This document shows positions 1 through 9,627 of a stretch of DNA of 64,000 nt, in pieces (the first letter of the stretch is position 1; each line of letters starts with the position of its first letter). The stretch lies in NCBI GenBank assembly GCA_016208015.1, contig JACQYW010000012.1, positions 62,001 through 126,000 of the forward strand, in the 5' to 3' direction. The notes beneath the pieces were generated by a model. The model did no database searches. It was not told the origin of the DNA and saw nothing but the letters and a program-made list of their open reading frames with translations. The position numbers and the translations under genes are program-made. This DNA comes from Nitrosomonadales bacterium (GTDB taxonomy: Bacteria > Pseudomonadota > Gammaproteobacteria > Burkholderiales > Gallionellaceae).

Positions 1-409
1 GATCGGCCAGTCGTTCTCCGATCCGAAATATTTCTGGGGCCGTCCCTCCGCGACCGGACCGGTGGCCAACAATGCCGCCGCTTCCAGCGGTTCCAATCTG
101 GGGCCGACCAATCCGGCGCTGCTGGATGCGGTGAAAGGTCGCGTGCAAGCCTTGCGCGATGCCGATCCGGGCAATACGCAGCCGGTTCCGGTCGATCTGG
201 TGACCGCATCCGCCAGCGGACTCGATCCGCACATCAGCCCGGCCGCGGCGGAATACCAGCTTGCCCGCGTGGCGCGGTTGCGCGGTCTCATGCCTGAAGC
301 TATACACAAACTGGTGGCGGAACACACCGAGGGTCGCCAGTTCGGCATTCTGGGCGAGCCGCGGGTGAATGTGCTGGAACTCAATCTGGCGCTGGATGCA
401 GCGAGATGA
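1..409 (+). CDS. kdpC: KdpC, potassium-transporting ATPase subunit C (C-terminal part)
   Basis: This is the C-terminal part of the single-span KdpC subunit, which stabilises the KdpFABC K+-pumping P-type ATPase in the inner membrane. The reading frame is open from base 2, so the start lies upstream of the window. The visible protein begins with the conserved KdpC stretch YFWGRPSAT and continues with [14 protein letters not shown] and VARLRG, followed by [10 protein letters not shown] near the end, all family hallmarks. It is followed after 26 bases by a small membrane-peptide gene and then by a CorA-like gene and kdpDE, all on the same strand. No frameshift is seen in the part present. Confidence 0.95.
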   Translation, partial: IGQSFSDPKYFWGRPSATGPVANNAAASSGSNLGPTNPALLDAVKGRVQALRDADPGNTQPVPVDLVTASASGLDPHISPAAAEYQLARVARLRGLMPEAIHKLVAEHTEGRQFGILGEPRVNVLELNLALDAAR

Positions 410-435
410 TCACCAGTAAGTTTGCGGAGTGATCC

Positions 436-561
436 ATGTTTGAGCCTTTGTTTGCCATTCTTGCTATTGTTGTTCCTCTGGGCCTGGCTTATATGGTTAT
501 TTCATTGCAAGCACGCGATCAGAAAGGTGAGAATAGCAATGCAGACAGAAACGAACATTGA
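436..561 (+). CDS. 41-residue single-span membrane peptide in the kdp operon
   Basis: A short reading frame starts with ATG seven bases after a GGAG ribosome-binding site and codes for 41 residues. Residues 5-24 are strongly hydrophobic (LFAILAIVVPLGLAYMVISL) and form one predicted membrane helix. The remainder is a charged tail rich in Asp, Asn, Glu and Arg. Size and topology recall KdpF, the small KdpFABC stabilising subunit, but KdpF normally lies upstream of kdpA and lacks such a tail. It may be a KdpF-like subunit, a partner of the CorA-like protein encoded 46 bases downstream, or an unrelated small membrane protein. The strong ribosome-binding site and co-directional position argue that it is translated. 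Confidence 0.6.
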   Translation: MFEPLFAILAIVVPLGLAYMVISLQARDQKGENSNADRNEH

Positions 562-607
562 CCGCTTGCGATAACGAGCGGACGACTTGCTTCTACAGGA
601 ATACCAG

Positions 608-2263
608 ATGAATACGAATGACTCGGAGCATACCGTCCGCCACTTCCGCGAAGTCCTCTTGTGGCCGGTACAGCTGATGCCTTTGGCGGATGGCGCGAAA
701 GTGCAGCATCACTGGGAGTTGCTGGCCAAGGGCGGCGAGGGCAATCTTTGGCGCAGGCTGAAGGATCGCTTTCTGACCGGGGAGCTGGATTTCGAGGAAA
801 GGCACTACAAGGAATTCGTCACCTTCCTCCCCTATGTGCAGCGCTTTCTGTACGGTGAGAGCGGCAGCAATATTTCCCATGATGCCGACGACCCGCTCGG
901 CAAGTCGGCGATCAAGATATTCCGGCGCTCCGGCGTGTCCGCTTTGCGTCTGGTGCTGCGCGAAGGCGACGCGCCCATCACACTGACTGTGGAGCATATC
1001 GAGCTCTGGTTCTTCGACGACATCAATGTCGCTTTTCTCAAAATAGAGTTGTCTGCCCACGATCTGCCTTTCGATATGGCGGGTGACCTGCTCTACCGTT
1101 TCGGCAGGGCCTATCCGACGGGATGGGACCGGGACGGGCAGGGCAAGCACAACGCATATCGGGCCGAGTGGCTGTCAGCGGAAGGGGCTGTGCTGGCAGC
1201 CTCGGATTCGAGCAACCAGGACAAATTCCTTTCTTACACCCGCAAACACCGTTCGCCGGGTATTTCTTCGCACTGGGATTTTCTGCTGCGGCCGCTGGTG
1301 CTGGATCCGTCCGAAGCGGAAGGCATTCTGCGTTATCGCCAGATCGAATATCACCGCATGCCGCTAATGGCTTTTCTGGCGGTCGATGATCCGCGCAGCC
1401 TGAGCCGGGAAAGCTGGTTGCGTCTGGGGCTGGTCGCCACGCTGCATCCCGATGAGGCATTGCCGGCGCATGACCCGGATGTGGCCGAGTTCGAGTCGCG
1501 TTACTGTTATGACCGCTTCTGGACCGATACCGAGGCAGGGCCCAACACCCGATTCCTTTGCACCGGCCGTTCCTTCATCGTGGTCGGTGATGCACAGGCC
1601 GATTATTTTCATGATCAGGCGCGCGGCATCCTGGCGCAATTCCGCCACCAGTACGTCCTGCTGTTCATGATCGCGCATTTCCACCGCGCATCGCTGCTGG
1701 TGTTCTCCGACCGCATGGTGGATGCGGTGCATGACCTGGACATACGCCTGCCGCAATCCATCAGCCGCTTCCGGCGCAGGGTCTACGCCGGGTTCGAGGC
1801 TTTCCTGCGTTTCACCCACCGCTACTGGTTTCACGAGTTGTCCGAGCGCCCGCACGTGCAGGCGTTGTATCGCATGTGCAGCGTGCATCTGGGCAACGAC
1901 GGGCTGTATCAGGAGGTGAAAGAGGAATTGAAGGATATGAGCCAGTATCTCGACAGCAATGCGCAGCGCCAGCAATCCAACACCATTGTCCGCCTCACCG
2001 TGGTGACCACCTTCAGCATGGTCGGCGCCGTGGCCACCGGGCTGCTCGGCATGAACATCTTTGCCGAAGCCGATGCGCCGCTCGTGGAGCGCGTCCTGTA
2101 TTTCTTCATCGCCGTGCTGGTGACGGCGCTATTCCTGATATTCGCCATCCTCAAGTCGAAGTCACTCTCCGACGCGATGGATGTCCTGGCCGACGACCAG
2201 AAGGGCATGCGCACCCGTCTGGCTGCACTCGGCAAAGCATGGCAGCGCAATCCAAAGCCATGA
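608..2263 (+). CDS. CorA-like membrane protein with GMN motif, within the kdp operon
   Basis: The product has 551 residues. The N-terminal ~450 residues are soluble and I do not recognise them beyond general resemblance to the CorA cytoplasmic domain. The C-terminus has two predicted membrane helices (about residues 459-480 and 498-520). The first ends in a Gly-Met-Asn triplet at 481-483 within GLLGMNIF, the signature of the CorA/Mrs2 2-TM-GxN family of divalent-cation channels. The ATG at 608 is preferred over an in-frame TTG at 587 because AGGA lies seven bases upstream of it. The stop overlaps the kdpD start as ATGA, implying translational coupling. Family membership rests on the GMN motif and topology. 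Transport of Mg2+ is not shown, and a K+-linked role is inference from position. Confidence 0.75.
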   Translation: MNTNDSEHTVRHFREVLLWPVQLMPLADGAKVQHHWELLAKGGEGNLWRRLKDRFLTGELDFEERHYKEFVTFLPYVQRFLYGESGSNISHDADDPLGKSAIKIFRRSGVSALRLVLREGDAPITLTVEHIELWFFDDINVAFLKIELSAHDLPFDMAGDLLYRFGRAYPTGWDRDGQGKHNAYRAEWLSAEGAVLAASDSSNQDKFLSYTRKHRSPGISSHWDFLLRPLVLDPSEAEGILRYRQIEYHRMPLMAFLAVDDPRSLSRESWLRLGLVATLHPDEALPAHDPDVAEFESRYCYDRFWTDTEAGPNTRFLCTGRSFIVVGDAQADYFHDQARGILAQFRHQYVLLFMIAHFHRASLLVFSDRMVDAVHDLDIRLPQSISRFRRRVYAGFEAFLRFTHRYWFHELSERPHVQALYRMCSVHLGNDGLYQEVKEELKDMSQYLDSNAQRQQSNTIVRLTVVTTFSMVGAVATGLLGMNIFAEADAPLVERVLYFFIAVLVTALFLIFAILKSKSLSDAMDVLADDQKGMRTRLAALGKAWQRNPKP

Positions 2264-4995
2264 ACGACCAGCGCCCTGATCCCGACGCATTGCTGGAAAA
2301 GGTGCAGCGCGCCGAAGCCCAGCGCCGCCGCGGCCGCCTGAAGATTTTCTTCGGTGCTTCCGCCGGTGTCGGCAAGACCTTCGGCATGCTGCTGGCGGCA
2401 CACGAGCGCCGCGCCGAAGGTCTGGATGTGGTGGCGGGCTATGTGGAAACGCACAAGCGCGCCGAGACCGAGCAGTTGCTGGAAGGGCTGGAGATACTGC
2501 CGCCGCGCTTGGTGGACTACCGCAATACGACATTGCGCGAGTTCGATCTGGATGCCGCGCTCAAACGCCATCCGGCGCTGATCCTGGTGGACGAACTGGC
2601 GCACACCAATGCGCCCGGTTCGCGTCATCCCAAGCGCTGGCAGGACGTGGAGGAACTGCTGGATGCGGGTATCGATGTCTATACCGCGATCAACGTCCAG
2701 CACATCGAGAGCCTCAACGATGTGATCTCGCAGATCACCGGTATCCCGGTGTGGGAGACCGTGCCGGACGCGGTGCTGGAGGGTGCCAACGAGATCGAAC
2801 TGATCGATCTGCCGCCGGACGAGCTCCTGCAGCGACTGCAGGAAGGCAAAGTCTATCTGCCGCAGCAGGCGGAACGCGCGGCGCAGAATTTCTTCCGCAA
2901 GGGCAATCTGATCGCGCTGCGCGAACTGGCATTGCGCCGCACGGCGGACCGTGTCGATGCGCAGATGCGCGACTATCGCGAAGACAATGCCATCAAGGAT
3001 GTGTGGCAGGTCAAGGAGCGCTTGCTGGTATGCATCGGGCCGGGTGGTTCTGCCGAGAATCTGGTGCGCGCGGCGTATCGTCTGGCGCAGTCGCTGAAGG
3101 CCGAGTGGATCGTGGTGTACGTCGAGACGGCCAAGTTGCAGAAGCTCTCCAAAGAGCAGCGCGATGCCGTCCTGCGTACGCTGAAGCTGGCAGAGGAACT
3201 GGGTGCCGAGACCGTCACGCTGGGCGGCTACCAGCTGGCGGACGAGGTGATTGCGTATGCGCGCACCCGCAATGCCAGCCGCATCGTGCTGGGCAAGCCG
3301 ACCTACTCGGGATGGAAGCGCTGGCTGCACGGTTCGCTGGTTGACACCATTGTGCGCCAGGCCAACGAAATCGACATCCATGTGGTTGGCAAGGAATCCG
3401 ATTTTCTGGCGCAGGCGAAAGAGAATCCCTATTTCTCGCGCAGCCGCCTGTATCTCGGTCTGGCGACCGAAGAGCAGCGACCGCTGTTCAAATGGCGTGC
3501 CGAGTATCTATGGGCGATTGTGGCAACAGCGATCAGCACCGCGGTCGCCTGGGCCATGTTCGACCATGTCGATCTCGCCAACCTGATCATGGTTTACCTG
3601 CTGGGCGTGGTGGTGGTTGCCGCGCGCTACGGGCGCGGACCGTCGGTGCTGAGTTCGATCCTGAGCGTGGTGCTGTTCGATGTCTTGTTTGTGCCGCCGC
3701 GCTTCAGTTTCGCCGTTTCGGATACGCAGTACCTGATCACCTTCGCGGTCATGCTGCTGGTCGCATTGGTGATCAGCAGCATGACGGCCAGCACGCGCCA
3801 CCAGGCCAGGATCGCGGGTCACCGCGAACGCCGCATCGCCTCGCTGTATGCCCTGAGCCGCGAACTGGCCGCGACGCGCGGCGAGGAAAATATCCTGCGC
3901 ATCGCGGTCAAGCATGTGGCGGAGGTGTTCGAAGCACAGGCGGTCGTATTGTTGCCCGATGAGACTGGGCGCATCTCGCATCCCAATGGCGAGGGAACCG
4001 CACAATCCTGCCACGGCAGCGACCTCAGCGTGGCGCAATGGGTGTACGACCACGGGCAGATGGCGGGACAGGGCACGGACACCCTGCCCGGAGGCGAGAT
4101 GGTCTATCTGCCTCTGCTGGCGCCCTCCGGCATGAGGGGTGTGCTGGTATTGCTGCCGCTCAACCCTGCGCGGCTGGCACTGCCGGAGCAGCAGCGGCTG
4201 CTGGAGACTTTCACCAGCCAGATCGCGCTGGCGCTGGAACGGGTCAAGCTGGCTGGGGAAGCGCACAACGCGCAATTGAAGATCGAAACGGAACAATTGC
4301 GCAATGCCTTGCTGTCGGCGATCTCGCATGACTTGCGCACGCCGTTGGCGGCCATCGTCGGCGCCTCCAGCAGCCTGGCGCGCGACGGCGACAGGCTCGA
4401 TATTGCCGCGCGCCGCGAACTCAGCCAGGCCATCTACGACGAGGCCACGCGCATGTCCGGGCTGGCCAACAACCTGTTGGATATGGCGCGGCTGCAGGCG
4501 GGCGCGGTGGTGCTGAACCGGCAATGGCAACCGCTGGAAGAAGTGGTCGGCGGCGCGCTGGCCGGGCTGAGCGCACGCATGGACAAGCACCCGGTCAGCG
4601 CGAGATTGCCAAGCGATCTGCCTCTGGTGGAGATCGACAGCCTGCTGATCGAGCGCGTGTTTGCGAACCTGCTGGAAAACGCGGTGAAGTACACGCCGCC
4701 GGGGACGGCCATCGAAATATCGGCCGCCACGGAGGAGAGCGAATTGGTGGTGACTGTTTCCGACCGCGGCCACGGCATTCCGCCGGGGGAAGAGGAGCGT
4801 ATCTTCGAAAAATTCCACCGCGTCGCCAGCGAAGGCAATCAGGGCGGTGCGGGCCTGGGGCTGACGATCTGCCGCGCCATCGTCGAAGCGCACGGCGGCA
4901 GGATATGGGCGGACAATCTGCCGTCCGGCGGCGCCGCATTCCACTTCGCACTGCCGTTGAGCGAGCCGCCCATGATCGAGCAGGAAGAATCATGA
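2260..4995 (+). CDS. kdpD: KdpD, osmosensitive K+ sensor histidine kinase
   Basis: This 911-residue membrane kinase senses K+ limitation or turgor and phosphorylates KdpE. The N-terminal KdpD domain has the Walker-A-like GASAGVGKT at residues 32-40, followed by a universal-stress-protein-like domain. Closely spaced membrane helices occupy about residues 416-510, then a GAF-like region. The HisKA box ISHDLRTPLAA places the phospho-accepting His at about residue 690. The ATPase domain shows the N box (NLLENAVKYTPPG), DRGHGIPPG and GAGLGLTICRAIV. The start is the ATG overlapping the upstream stop. A longer in-frame opening begins at 1876 but has no KdpD-like sequence before residue 1. The stop overlaps the kdpE start (ATGA). 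All expected domains are present. Confidence 0.97.
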   Translation: MNDQRPDPDALLEKVQRAEAQRRRGRLKIFFGASAGVGKTFGMLLAAHERRAEGLDVVAGYVETHKRAETEQLLEGLEILPPRLVDYRNTTLREFDLDAALKRHPALILVDELAHTNAPGSRHPKRWQDVEELLDAGIDVYTAINVQHIESLNDVISQITGIPVWETVPDAVLEGANEIELIDLPPDELLQRLQEGKVYLPQQAERAAQNFFRKGNLIALRELALRRTADRVDAQMRDYREDNAIKDVWQVKERLLVCIGPGGSAENLVRAAYRLAQSLKAEWIVVYVETAKLQKLSKEQRDAVLRTLKLAEELGAETVTLGGYQLADEVIAYARTRNASRIVLGKPTYSGWKRWLHGSLVDTIVRQANEIDIHVVGKESDFLAQAKENPYFSRSRLYLGLATEEQRPLFKWRAEYLWAIVATAISTAVAWAMFDHVDLANLIMVYLLGVVVVAARYGRGPSVLSSILSVVLFDVLFVPPRFSFAVSDTQYLITFAVMLLVALVISSMTASTRHQARIAGHRERRIASLYALSRELAATRGEENILRIAVKHVAEVFEAQAVVLLPDETGRISHPNGEGTAQSCHGSDLSVAQWVYDHGQMAGQGTDTLPGGEMVYLPLLAPSGMRGVLVLLPLNPARLALPEQQRLLETFTSQIALALERVKLAGEAHNAQLKIETEQLRNALLSAISHDLRTPLAAIVGASSSLARDGDRLDIAARRELSQAIYDEATRMSGLANNLLDMARLQAGAVVLNRQWQPLEEVVGGALAGLSARMDKHPVSARLPSDLPLVEIDSLLIERVFANLLENAVKYTPPGTAIEISAATEESELVVTVSDRGHGIPPGEEERIFEKFHRVASEGNQGGAGLGLTICRAIVEAHGGRIWADNLPSGGAAFHFALPLSEPPMIEQEES

Positions 4996-5711
4996 GCAAT
5001 GCCGCCACCATCATCCTCGTCGAGGACGAAGCGCAGATACGCCGCTTTCTGCGCACGACGCTGGCCGCGGAGGGCTATCACATCTTCGAAGCCGAGACCG
5101 GCAAGCAGGGCTTGCTGGAAACGGCGACACGCAAACCGGACCTGATCATTCTCGATCTCGGCCTGCCCGATATGGACGGCGTGGAAGTGGTCAAAGGCGT
5201 GCGCGCGTGGAGTGCCGTACCTGTCATCATCCTGTCGGCGCGCTCGCAGGAAAGCGACAAGGTCGCCGCGCTGGATGCGGGTGCCGATGATTATCTGGTC
5301 AAGCCTTTCGGCGCGGGCGAGTTGCTGGCGCGGATACGCGTGGCCTTGCGTCACGTTTCATCGGCAGCCGGCGGAGAGGAAGAAGGCGTCTTCGCGGTGG
5401 ATGAGTTGAAGGTGGATATGACCCATCGCAGGGTCACTGTCAGTGGCGCGGAAGTCCACCTCACCCCGATCGAATACCGTCTGCTGACCGTGCTGGTCAA
5501 GCATGCGGGAAAAGTCCTGACGCACCAGTTATTGCTCAAGGAAGTCTGGGGCCCAAACTACGTCGAGCGCGCCCACTATCTGCGCATCTATATGGGTACC
5601 CTGCGCCACAAGCTGGAAAAAGACCCCGCGCGCCCGCGTTTCCTGCTGACGGAAGTAGGAGTGGGATACCGCTTGACTGTTACCTGCGCGTCGATTCAGG
5701 ATGATTTTTGA
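4992..5711 (+). CDS. kdpE: KdpE, response regulator of the kdp operon
   Basis: An OmpR/PhoB-family response regulator of 239 residues that activates kdp transcription when phosphorylated by KdpD. The receiver domain shows the acidic pair near the start (LVEDE), the phospho-acceptor Asp55 in LIILDLGLPDMDG and the conserved Lys104 in LVKPF. The C-terminal winged helix includes LTPIEYRLL and ends with TEVGVGYRL, typical of OmpR-type DNA-binding domains. It overlaps kdpD by four bases. The C-terminal ~10 residues after GYRL diverge from the usual KdpE end and may be strain-specific. The gene is convergent with pyrD, leaving only seven bases between them and no obvious terminator. Confidence 0.96.
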   Translation: MSNAATIILVEDEAQIRRFLRTTLAAEGYHIFEAETGKQGLLETATRKPDLIILDLGLPDMDGVEVVKGVRAWSAVPVIILSARSQESDKVAALDAGADDYLVKPFGAGELLARIRVALRHVSSAAGGEEEGVFAVDELKVDMTHRRVTVSGAEVHLTPIEYRLLTVLVKHAGKVLTHQLLLKEVWGPNYVERAHYLRIYMGTLRHKLEKDPARPRFLLTEVGVGYRLTVTCASIQDDF

Positions 5712-5718
5712 CTAACGG

Positions 5719-6774
5719 TCAAGGTTGTTTCGATGCTCTGATAGTGGTTGCACACTCCGTCACCAGTTCCTGCCCGCGATACACGAGCCCGCTGTAGACC
5801 TGCACCAGCGCAGCCCCCGCCTGCATTTTCTCTGCTGCATCCGCACCTTTGAGAATGCCGCCCACGCCGATGATGGGCAGCGCACTGTTTCGACTTTGCT
5901 CGGCACAGGCTTTCAACTCGGCAGCGAGCGTGCGGATGACTGCGGTGGATTTGTCGCGCACGGGTGCGCCGCTCAAACCGCCTGCCTCGTTGCCGTGCGG
6001 CAATCCTTCCACACCTTCGCGCGACAGGGTGGTGTTGGTGGCGATGACGCCGTCGATTCTGTGTTTGGTGAGCAGCGCGGCGATACTCTTGATTTGATCC
6101 GCGTCGAGGTCGGGGGCGATCTTCACGGCCAGCGGCACATACTTGCCGTGTTGCTGCGCGAGCTTTTCCTGTTCCGCTTTGAGTTGGCCGAGCAGTGCAT
6201 CCAGTTCGTCGCCGCCCTGCAATTGGCGCAGGTTCTTGGTGTTGGGTGAAGAGATGTTGATGGCGACGTAGCTGGCGTATTGATACACCTTGCGCAGCCC
6301 GATGAGGTAATCGTCCGCCGCTTTCTCGATGGGCGTGTCGGCGTTCTTGCCGATGTTGATGCCGAGGATGCCTTTGAATTTCGCGCGCTTCACGTTGGCG
6401 ATCAGCGCATCGACGCCGTCGTTATTGAAGCCCATGCGGTTGATGATGCCCTGTGCTTCGGGCAGGCGGAACATGCGCGGCTTGGGGTTGCCGGGTTGCG
6501 GGCGCGGGGTGACGGTGCCGATCTCGATGAAACCGAAGCCGAAGGCGGCCAGCGCGTCGATGACTTCGCCGTTCTTGTCCAGACCCGCGGCGAGGCCGAC
6601 CGGGTTGGGGAAGGTCAGGCCCATCACGGTGCGCGGATCGTCCGCCGGACGTCTGAACATCAGCGAAGTGATGCCGAGGCAGTTGGCGGTCTTCAGTCCG
6701 TCGATGGTGGCGTGGTGGGCGGCCTCGGGATCGAGCGCAAACAGGGCGGGGCGGAACAATTCAAACAATGACAT
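5719..6774 (-). CDS. pyrD: PyrD, dihydroorotate dehydrogenase (quinone), class 2
   Basis: This 351-residue membrane-associated flavoenzyme oxidises dihydroorotate to orotate with quinone as acceptor in pyrimidine synthesis. Family motifs include [15 protein letters not shown] near the start, [22 protein letters not shown], the FMN/substrate segment [20 protein letters not shown] and, near the end, [10 protein letters not shown]. The N-terminal [20 protein letters not shown] is the amphipathic membrane-binding helix that marks class 2 enzymes. The ATG at 6774 shares one base with the stop of the upstream membrane-protein gene, so the two are probably coupled. It closes the aat-bpt-pyrD cluster. 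Confidence 0.96.
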   Translation of the reverse strand: MSLFELFRPALFALDPEAAHHATIDGLKTANCLGITSLMFRRPADDPRTVMGLTFPNPVGLAAGLDKNGEVIDALAAFGFGFIEIGTVTPRPQPGNPKPRMFRLPEAQGIINRMGFNNDGVDALIANVKRAKFKGILGINIGKNADTPIEKAADDYLIGLRKVYQYASYVAINISSPNTKNLRQLQGGDELDALLGQLKAEQEKLAQQHGKYVPLAVKIAPDLDADQIKSIAALLTKHRIDGVIATNTTLSREGVEGLPHGNEAGGLSGAPVRDKSTAVIRTLAAELKACAEQSRNSALPIIGVGGILKGADAAEKMQAGAALVQVYSGLVYRGQELVTECATTIRASKQP

Positions 6775-7652
6775 CACTGGTCTTTCTTCGAGACGACGGA
6801 AACGGGGAACGGTTTTCTTTTGAATACTTCGCCGCGCGGTTTGCCGCGCCAGTGTTCGGCGACGATGTCGCCGATCTGCAGGCAGAGCAGGCCGAACAAG
6901 GCGAACCAGATGAGTATTTGCCATGTGTTCGAGGCAAGATAAATAGCTCCGCCGCTTGCGCGGTAACTGGCGAGTGCGATACCGCAGGCGAGGATGCCGG
7001 CCAGCGCACCGAGCAATATGCGGCTCCAGTCGCCTTGGACCAGCCCGGAGAACACCGTGCTCTCATGCCACAGCAATTGCAGGGCGACGAGCAGCAGCAA
7101 CGGGGACAACCAGAGCAACCAGCCCAGGAATTCGGTCTGGATCGGCCCGACCAGCAGACCGATCAGTGCCGCCAGCAGCAGCGATTGCGCGGAGGCTTCG
7201 GCAGGCAGGGCGGGTAACGCGAATTTGCGTGTGCCCAGTTTCACCAGTCCGGGCAGTCCGGCCAGCCACATGCGCGTGATGAGCACGGCGGGCAACAGTA
7301 CCAGGCCGCCGAGTGCGGCGAGCAACAGCGCTGCAGCTTCTGTGGCGGGCGTGAACCAGGCATCCGCAAACAGGTTGAGGTAGGCGAGCAGCATGCCGGT
7401 GAGCATGCCGGCCACGCCGCTCCACAGCAGGTAGTTGCGCTGCGAACGCAAGAGGCTATGGCTGCGGCGCCTGAAGGTGAGCGTGTCGAGCAGGAGGCTG
7501 AAAGCGAGCAGTGCCGATATGCCGATCAAGGCGGGCAGCCAGACAGCGCCCGCGACAGGCAAGGGTGCCACCCATTCCTGTCCCGCCAGCGTGAGTGCAA
7601 GCGGTGGCAGGAACAGCAGCGCAATGGAGAAGATGACGAGACGGAGGTTCAT
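6774..7652 (-). CDS. Polytopic membrane protein between bpt and pyrD
   Basis: A 292-residue, very hydrophobic protein with about eight predicted membrane helices and a basic C-terminal tail ([13 protein letters not shown]). I do not recognise a defined family. It overlaps the bpt stop by four bases (ATGA) and its own stop overlaps the pyrD ATG, so it sits inside a tightly coupled bpt-X-pyrD operon. The start at [10 protein letters not shown] is preferred because it coincides with the upstream overlap and begins a membrane helix. A longer opening to 7808 is only bpt sequence read in another frame. Function is unknown. Confidence 0.8.
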   Translation of the reverse strand: MNLRLVIFSIALLFLPPLALTLAGQEWVAPLPVAGAVWLPALIGISALLAFSLLLDTLTFRRRSHSLLRSQRNYLLWSGVAGMLTGMLLAYLNLFADAWFTPATEAAALLLAALGGLVLLPAVLITRMWLAGLPGLVKLGTRKFALPALPAEASAQSLLLAALIGLLVGPIQTEFLGWLLWLSPLLLLVALQLLWHESTVFSGLVQGDWSRILLGALAGILACGIALASYRASGGAIYLASNTWQILIWFALFGLLCLQIGDIVAEHWRGKPRGEVFKRKPFPVSVVSKKDQ

Positions 7653-8386
7653 CGCTGCACTTCCGGCACGATGGCCTGCCATTCGCCGTCGCGCAAGCCC
7701 TGCAGCGGTTGGAAATTGGCCTTGTACGCCATCTTGCGGCTGTCCCTGATCCAGTAGCCGAGATAGAGGTAGGGCAGCTCCAACTTGCGGCTTAGCTCGA
7801 TCTGCCACAGCACGTTATAGGTGCCATAACTGCTGTGCGGGACATCGGTGTCGTAGAAGGTGTAGACCGCCGACAGGCCGTCGGCGAGCACATCGACCAC
7901 GCTCACCATGCGCAGCACGCCGTCCTCGCGGAACTCGACCAGCATGGTGTCGACATGGCTTTGCAGCAGGAAGTTGCGGTACTGCTCGGGGCTGTCGTCG
8001 TCCATGCCGCCGTCACGGTGGCGCGCTTCCTGGTAGCGGCGATACAGATCGAAATACTCCGGTTTGTCCTGCAGGGCATGCAGGGTCGCGTTCAGGTTGG
8101 CGTGTTGCTTGCAACTGCGGCGTTGCGAGCGGTTCGCCTCGAACCCGTCGGCGACCACGCGCACCGGCACGCACTGATGGCAGGTGTCGCAGCGCGGGCG
8201 GTAGGTGAAGGTGCCGCTGCGGCGGAAGCCGTGGCGCACCAGCTCGGAATAGACCGGCGTGGTGATGAGCAGGCTGGGGGTGGCGACCTGCGAACGCGCT
8301 TCCATCCCGTTCAGATAGCTGCACGGATAGGGCGCCGTCAGGTAGAGATGCAGTGCGGAAAGCGGGATATCGTTGAGCAGGCTCAT
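7649..8386 (-). CDS. bpt: Bpt, aspartate/glutamate leucyltransferase (N-end rule)
   Basis: This 245-residue leucyl-tRNA-protein transferase appends Leu to proteins with N-terminal Asp or Glu, targeting them to ClpAP. It has the family Cys cluster [17 protein letters not shown], the N-terminal [11 protein letters not shown] with a Cys also found in the family, and the acyltransferase-fold segments [20 protein letters not shown] and [17 protein letters not shown]. It overlaps the following membrane-protein gene by four bases. In many betaproteobacteria bpt directly follows aat; here a decayed plus-strand gene lies between them. Confidence 0.93.
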   Translation of the reverse strand: MSLLNDIPLSALHLYLTAPYPCSYLNGMEARSQVATPSLLITTPVYSELVRHGFRRSGTFTYRPRCDTCHQCVPVRVVADGFEANRSQRRSCKQHANLNATLHALQDKPEYFDLYRRYQEARHRDGGMDDDSPEQYRNFLLQSHVDTMLVEFREDGVLRMVSVVDVLADGLSAVYTFYDTDVPHSSYGTYNVLWQIELSRKLELPYLYLGYWIRDSRKMAYKANFQPLQGLRDGEWQAIVPEVQR

Positions 8387-8538
8387 GCGTGGACTCGGTA
8401 TGCGGCAACAGGGTGCAGTGTATCAATTTCCGCGGCGAGGACGAAAACCATGTTCAAGTTGTGGGTGAAATCATTTTTGTGACAGGATAGTCGTTGCGCT
8501 GTAGTTCCGGAATAACGACTCGGACAACGGGAGACACC

Positions 8539-8874
8539 GTGGAAGATACACATCGCGAGAACGTTCCTTAGGGGAGGCGTGTTGCTGGTGCCGCTGGTCT
8601 GGCTGGCGGATGCCGGGGTCGATTATTTCTTCTTCGGCGAAGGCGACTCGTTCTACAGCGCGCTGTTGCAGCCGTCGCCGATTGAACTGTGGATGCGGAC
8701 GATGGCGTCCACCATGTACATCACCTTATCGCTCATTTCAGGGAAGGCGACACCCGGCAGAACATCTTTGCGCGCGCCGGCAGGGCCTTGTACCGGACCA
8801 AGAACCAGGGGCGCAATTGCCTGGTGCACGAGGGGCAGGGTTTACTCAAACAAGCACTCGAAGCGCCAGGGTGA
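8539..8874 (+). pseudogene. Decayed membrane-bound diguanylate cyclase
   Basis: Pieces of a GGDEF protein survive in several frames. A GTG at 8539 with GGGAG upstream opens a short frame that stops at the TAG ending at 8571. In a second frame, bases 8549-8733 encode a membrane-sensor fragment (LLVPLVWLADAGVDYFFFGE, followed by a segment ending ELWMRTMASTMYI). In a third frame, 8737-8871 encodes a typical GGDEF C-terminal end (FARAGRALYRTKNQGRNCL). The whole catalytic centre between these pieces is missing, so an internal deletion near 8730-8740 plus frameshifts explains the pattern. The relic overlaps the 3' end of aat on the opposite strand. Confidence 0.72.
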
Positions 8875-9537
8875 AGGAATGCCCGGCAGACTGGCCAGCG
8901 TTTGCAGGCGCGAAACGAATTCGCTGCGCGGTATCTCGCGTGCGCCGAGCGAGGCGAGATGCGGGGTGTTCATCTGGCAATCGATCATGCCGAAATCCCA
9001 TCTCTCAAGTTGCGCAGCGAGATGCGCCAGCGCGAACTTGGACGCGTCCGTCCTGCGGCTGAACATCGATTCGCCATAGAACATGCGCCCGATGGCGATG
9101 CCGTAAAGCCCGCCGACCAGTTCGCCATCCATCCACACTTCCACCGAATGTGCATGGCCCATGCGGTGCAGTTCGCAATAGGCGGCGATCATCTCTTCGT
9201 GTATCCAGGTGCCATTCTGGCCTTCGCGCGGTTCGGCGCAGGCGCGCATCACCTGTTCGAAAATAGTGTCGGTGCGCAGTTCGAAACTGCCATTGCGCAG
9301 AGTTTTGCGCAATGAATGCGAGATCCTGAATTCATCCGGGTACAGCACCATGCGCGGATCGGGGCTCCACCACAGGATGGGTTCGCCTGTACTGAACCAC
9401 GGAAAGATGCCGTGGCGATAGGCTTCCAGCAGGCGCGCGGAGGAGAGGTCGCCACCTGCCGCGAGCAACCCGTTGGGGGAATGCAGGGCTTGCGCGACGG
9501 AGGGGAAGGAAAGATCGGATCGCAAGTGCGTGATCAT
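8842..9537 (-). CDS. aat: Aat, leucyl/phenylalanyl-tRNA-protein transferase
   Basis: This 231-residue enzyme transfers Leu or Phe from aminoacyl-tRNA to proteins with N-terminal Lys or Arg, feeding the ClpAP N-end-rule pathway. Characteristic stretches are [56 protein letters not shown] and the active-site region [12 protein letters not shown]. The start is taken at [11 protein letters not shown], matching usual length. The frame stays open to 9660 but upstream residues are not Aat-like. Together with bpt it supplies both Leu-adding branches of the N-end rule. Confidence 0.94.
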   Translation of the reverse strand: MITHLRSDLSFPSVAQALHSPNGLLAAGGDLSSARLLEAYRHGIFPWFSTGEPILWWSPDPRMVLYPDEFRISHSLRKTLRNGSFELRTDTIFEQVMRACAEPREGQNGTWIHEEMIAAYCELHRMGHAHSVEVWMDGELVGGLYGIAIGRMFYGESMFSRRTDASKFALAHLAAQLERWDFGMIDCQMNTPHLASLGAREIPRSEFVSRLQTLASLPGIPSPWRFECLFE

Positions 9538-9627
9538 CTGGGTTATAGGCCGTTTGGCATATGGCAACAGTTGCCGATTTGTGCTTATATTACGCCCATA
9601 GACGGTGCATGGGCGCTGGGAGGCGGG

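Noticed and set aside
1909..3381. 490-codon minus-strand open frame opposite kdpD
   Set aside because: It is a G+C-driven antisense shadow of the CorA-like gene and kdpD, with His/Gln/Arg-rich composition, no family motif and no ribosome-binding site.
3508..4944. 478-codon minus-strand open frame opposite kdpD
   Set aside because: Antisense shadow; KdpD on the plus strand has every expected motif in this interval.
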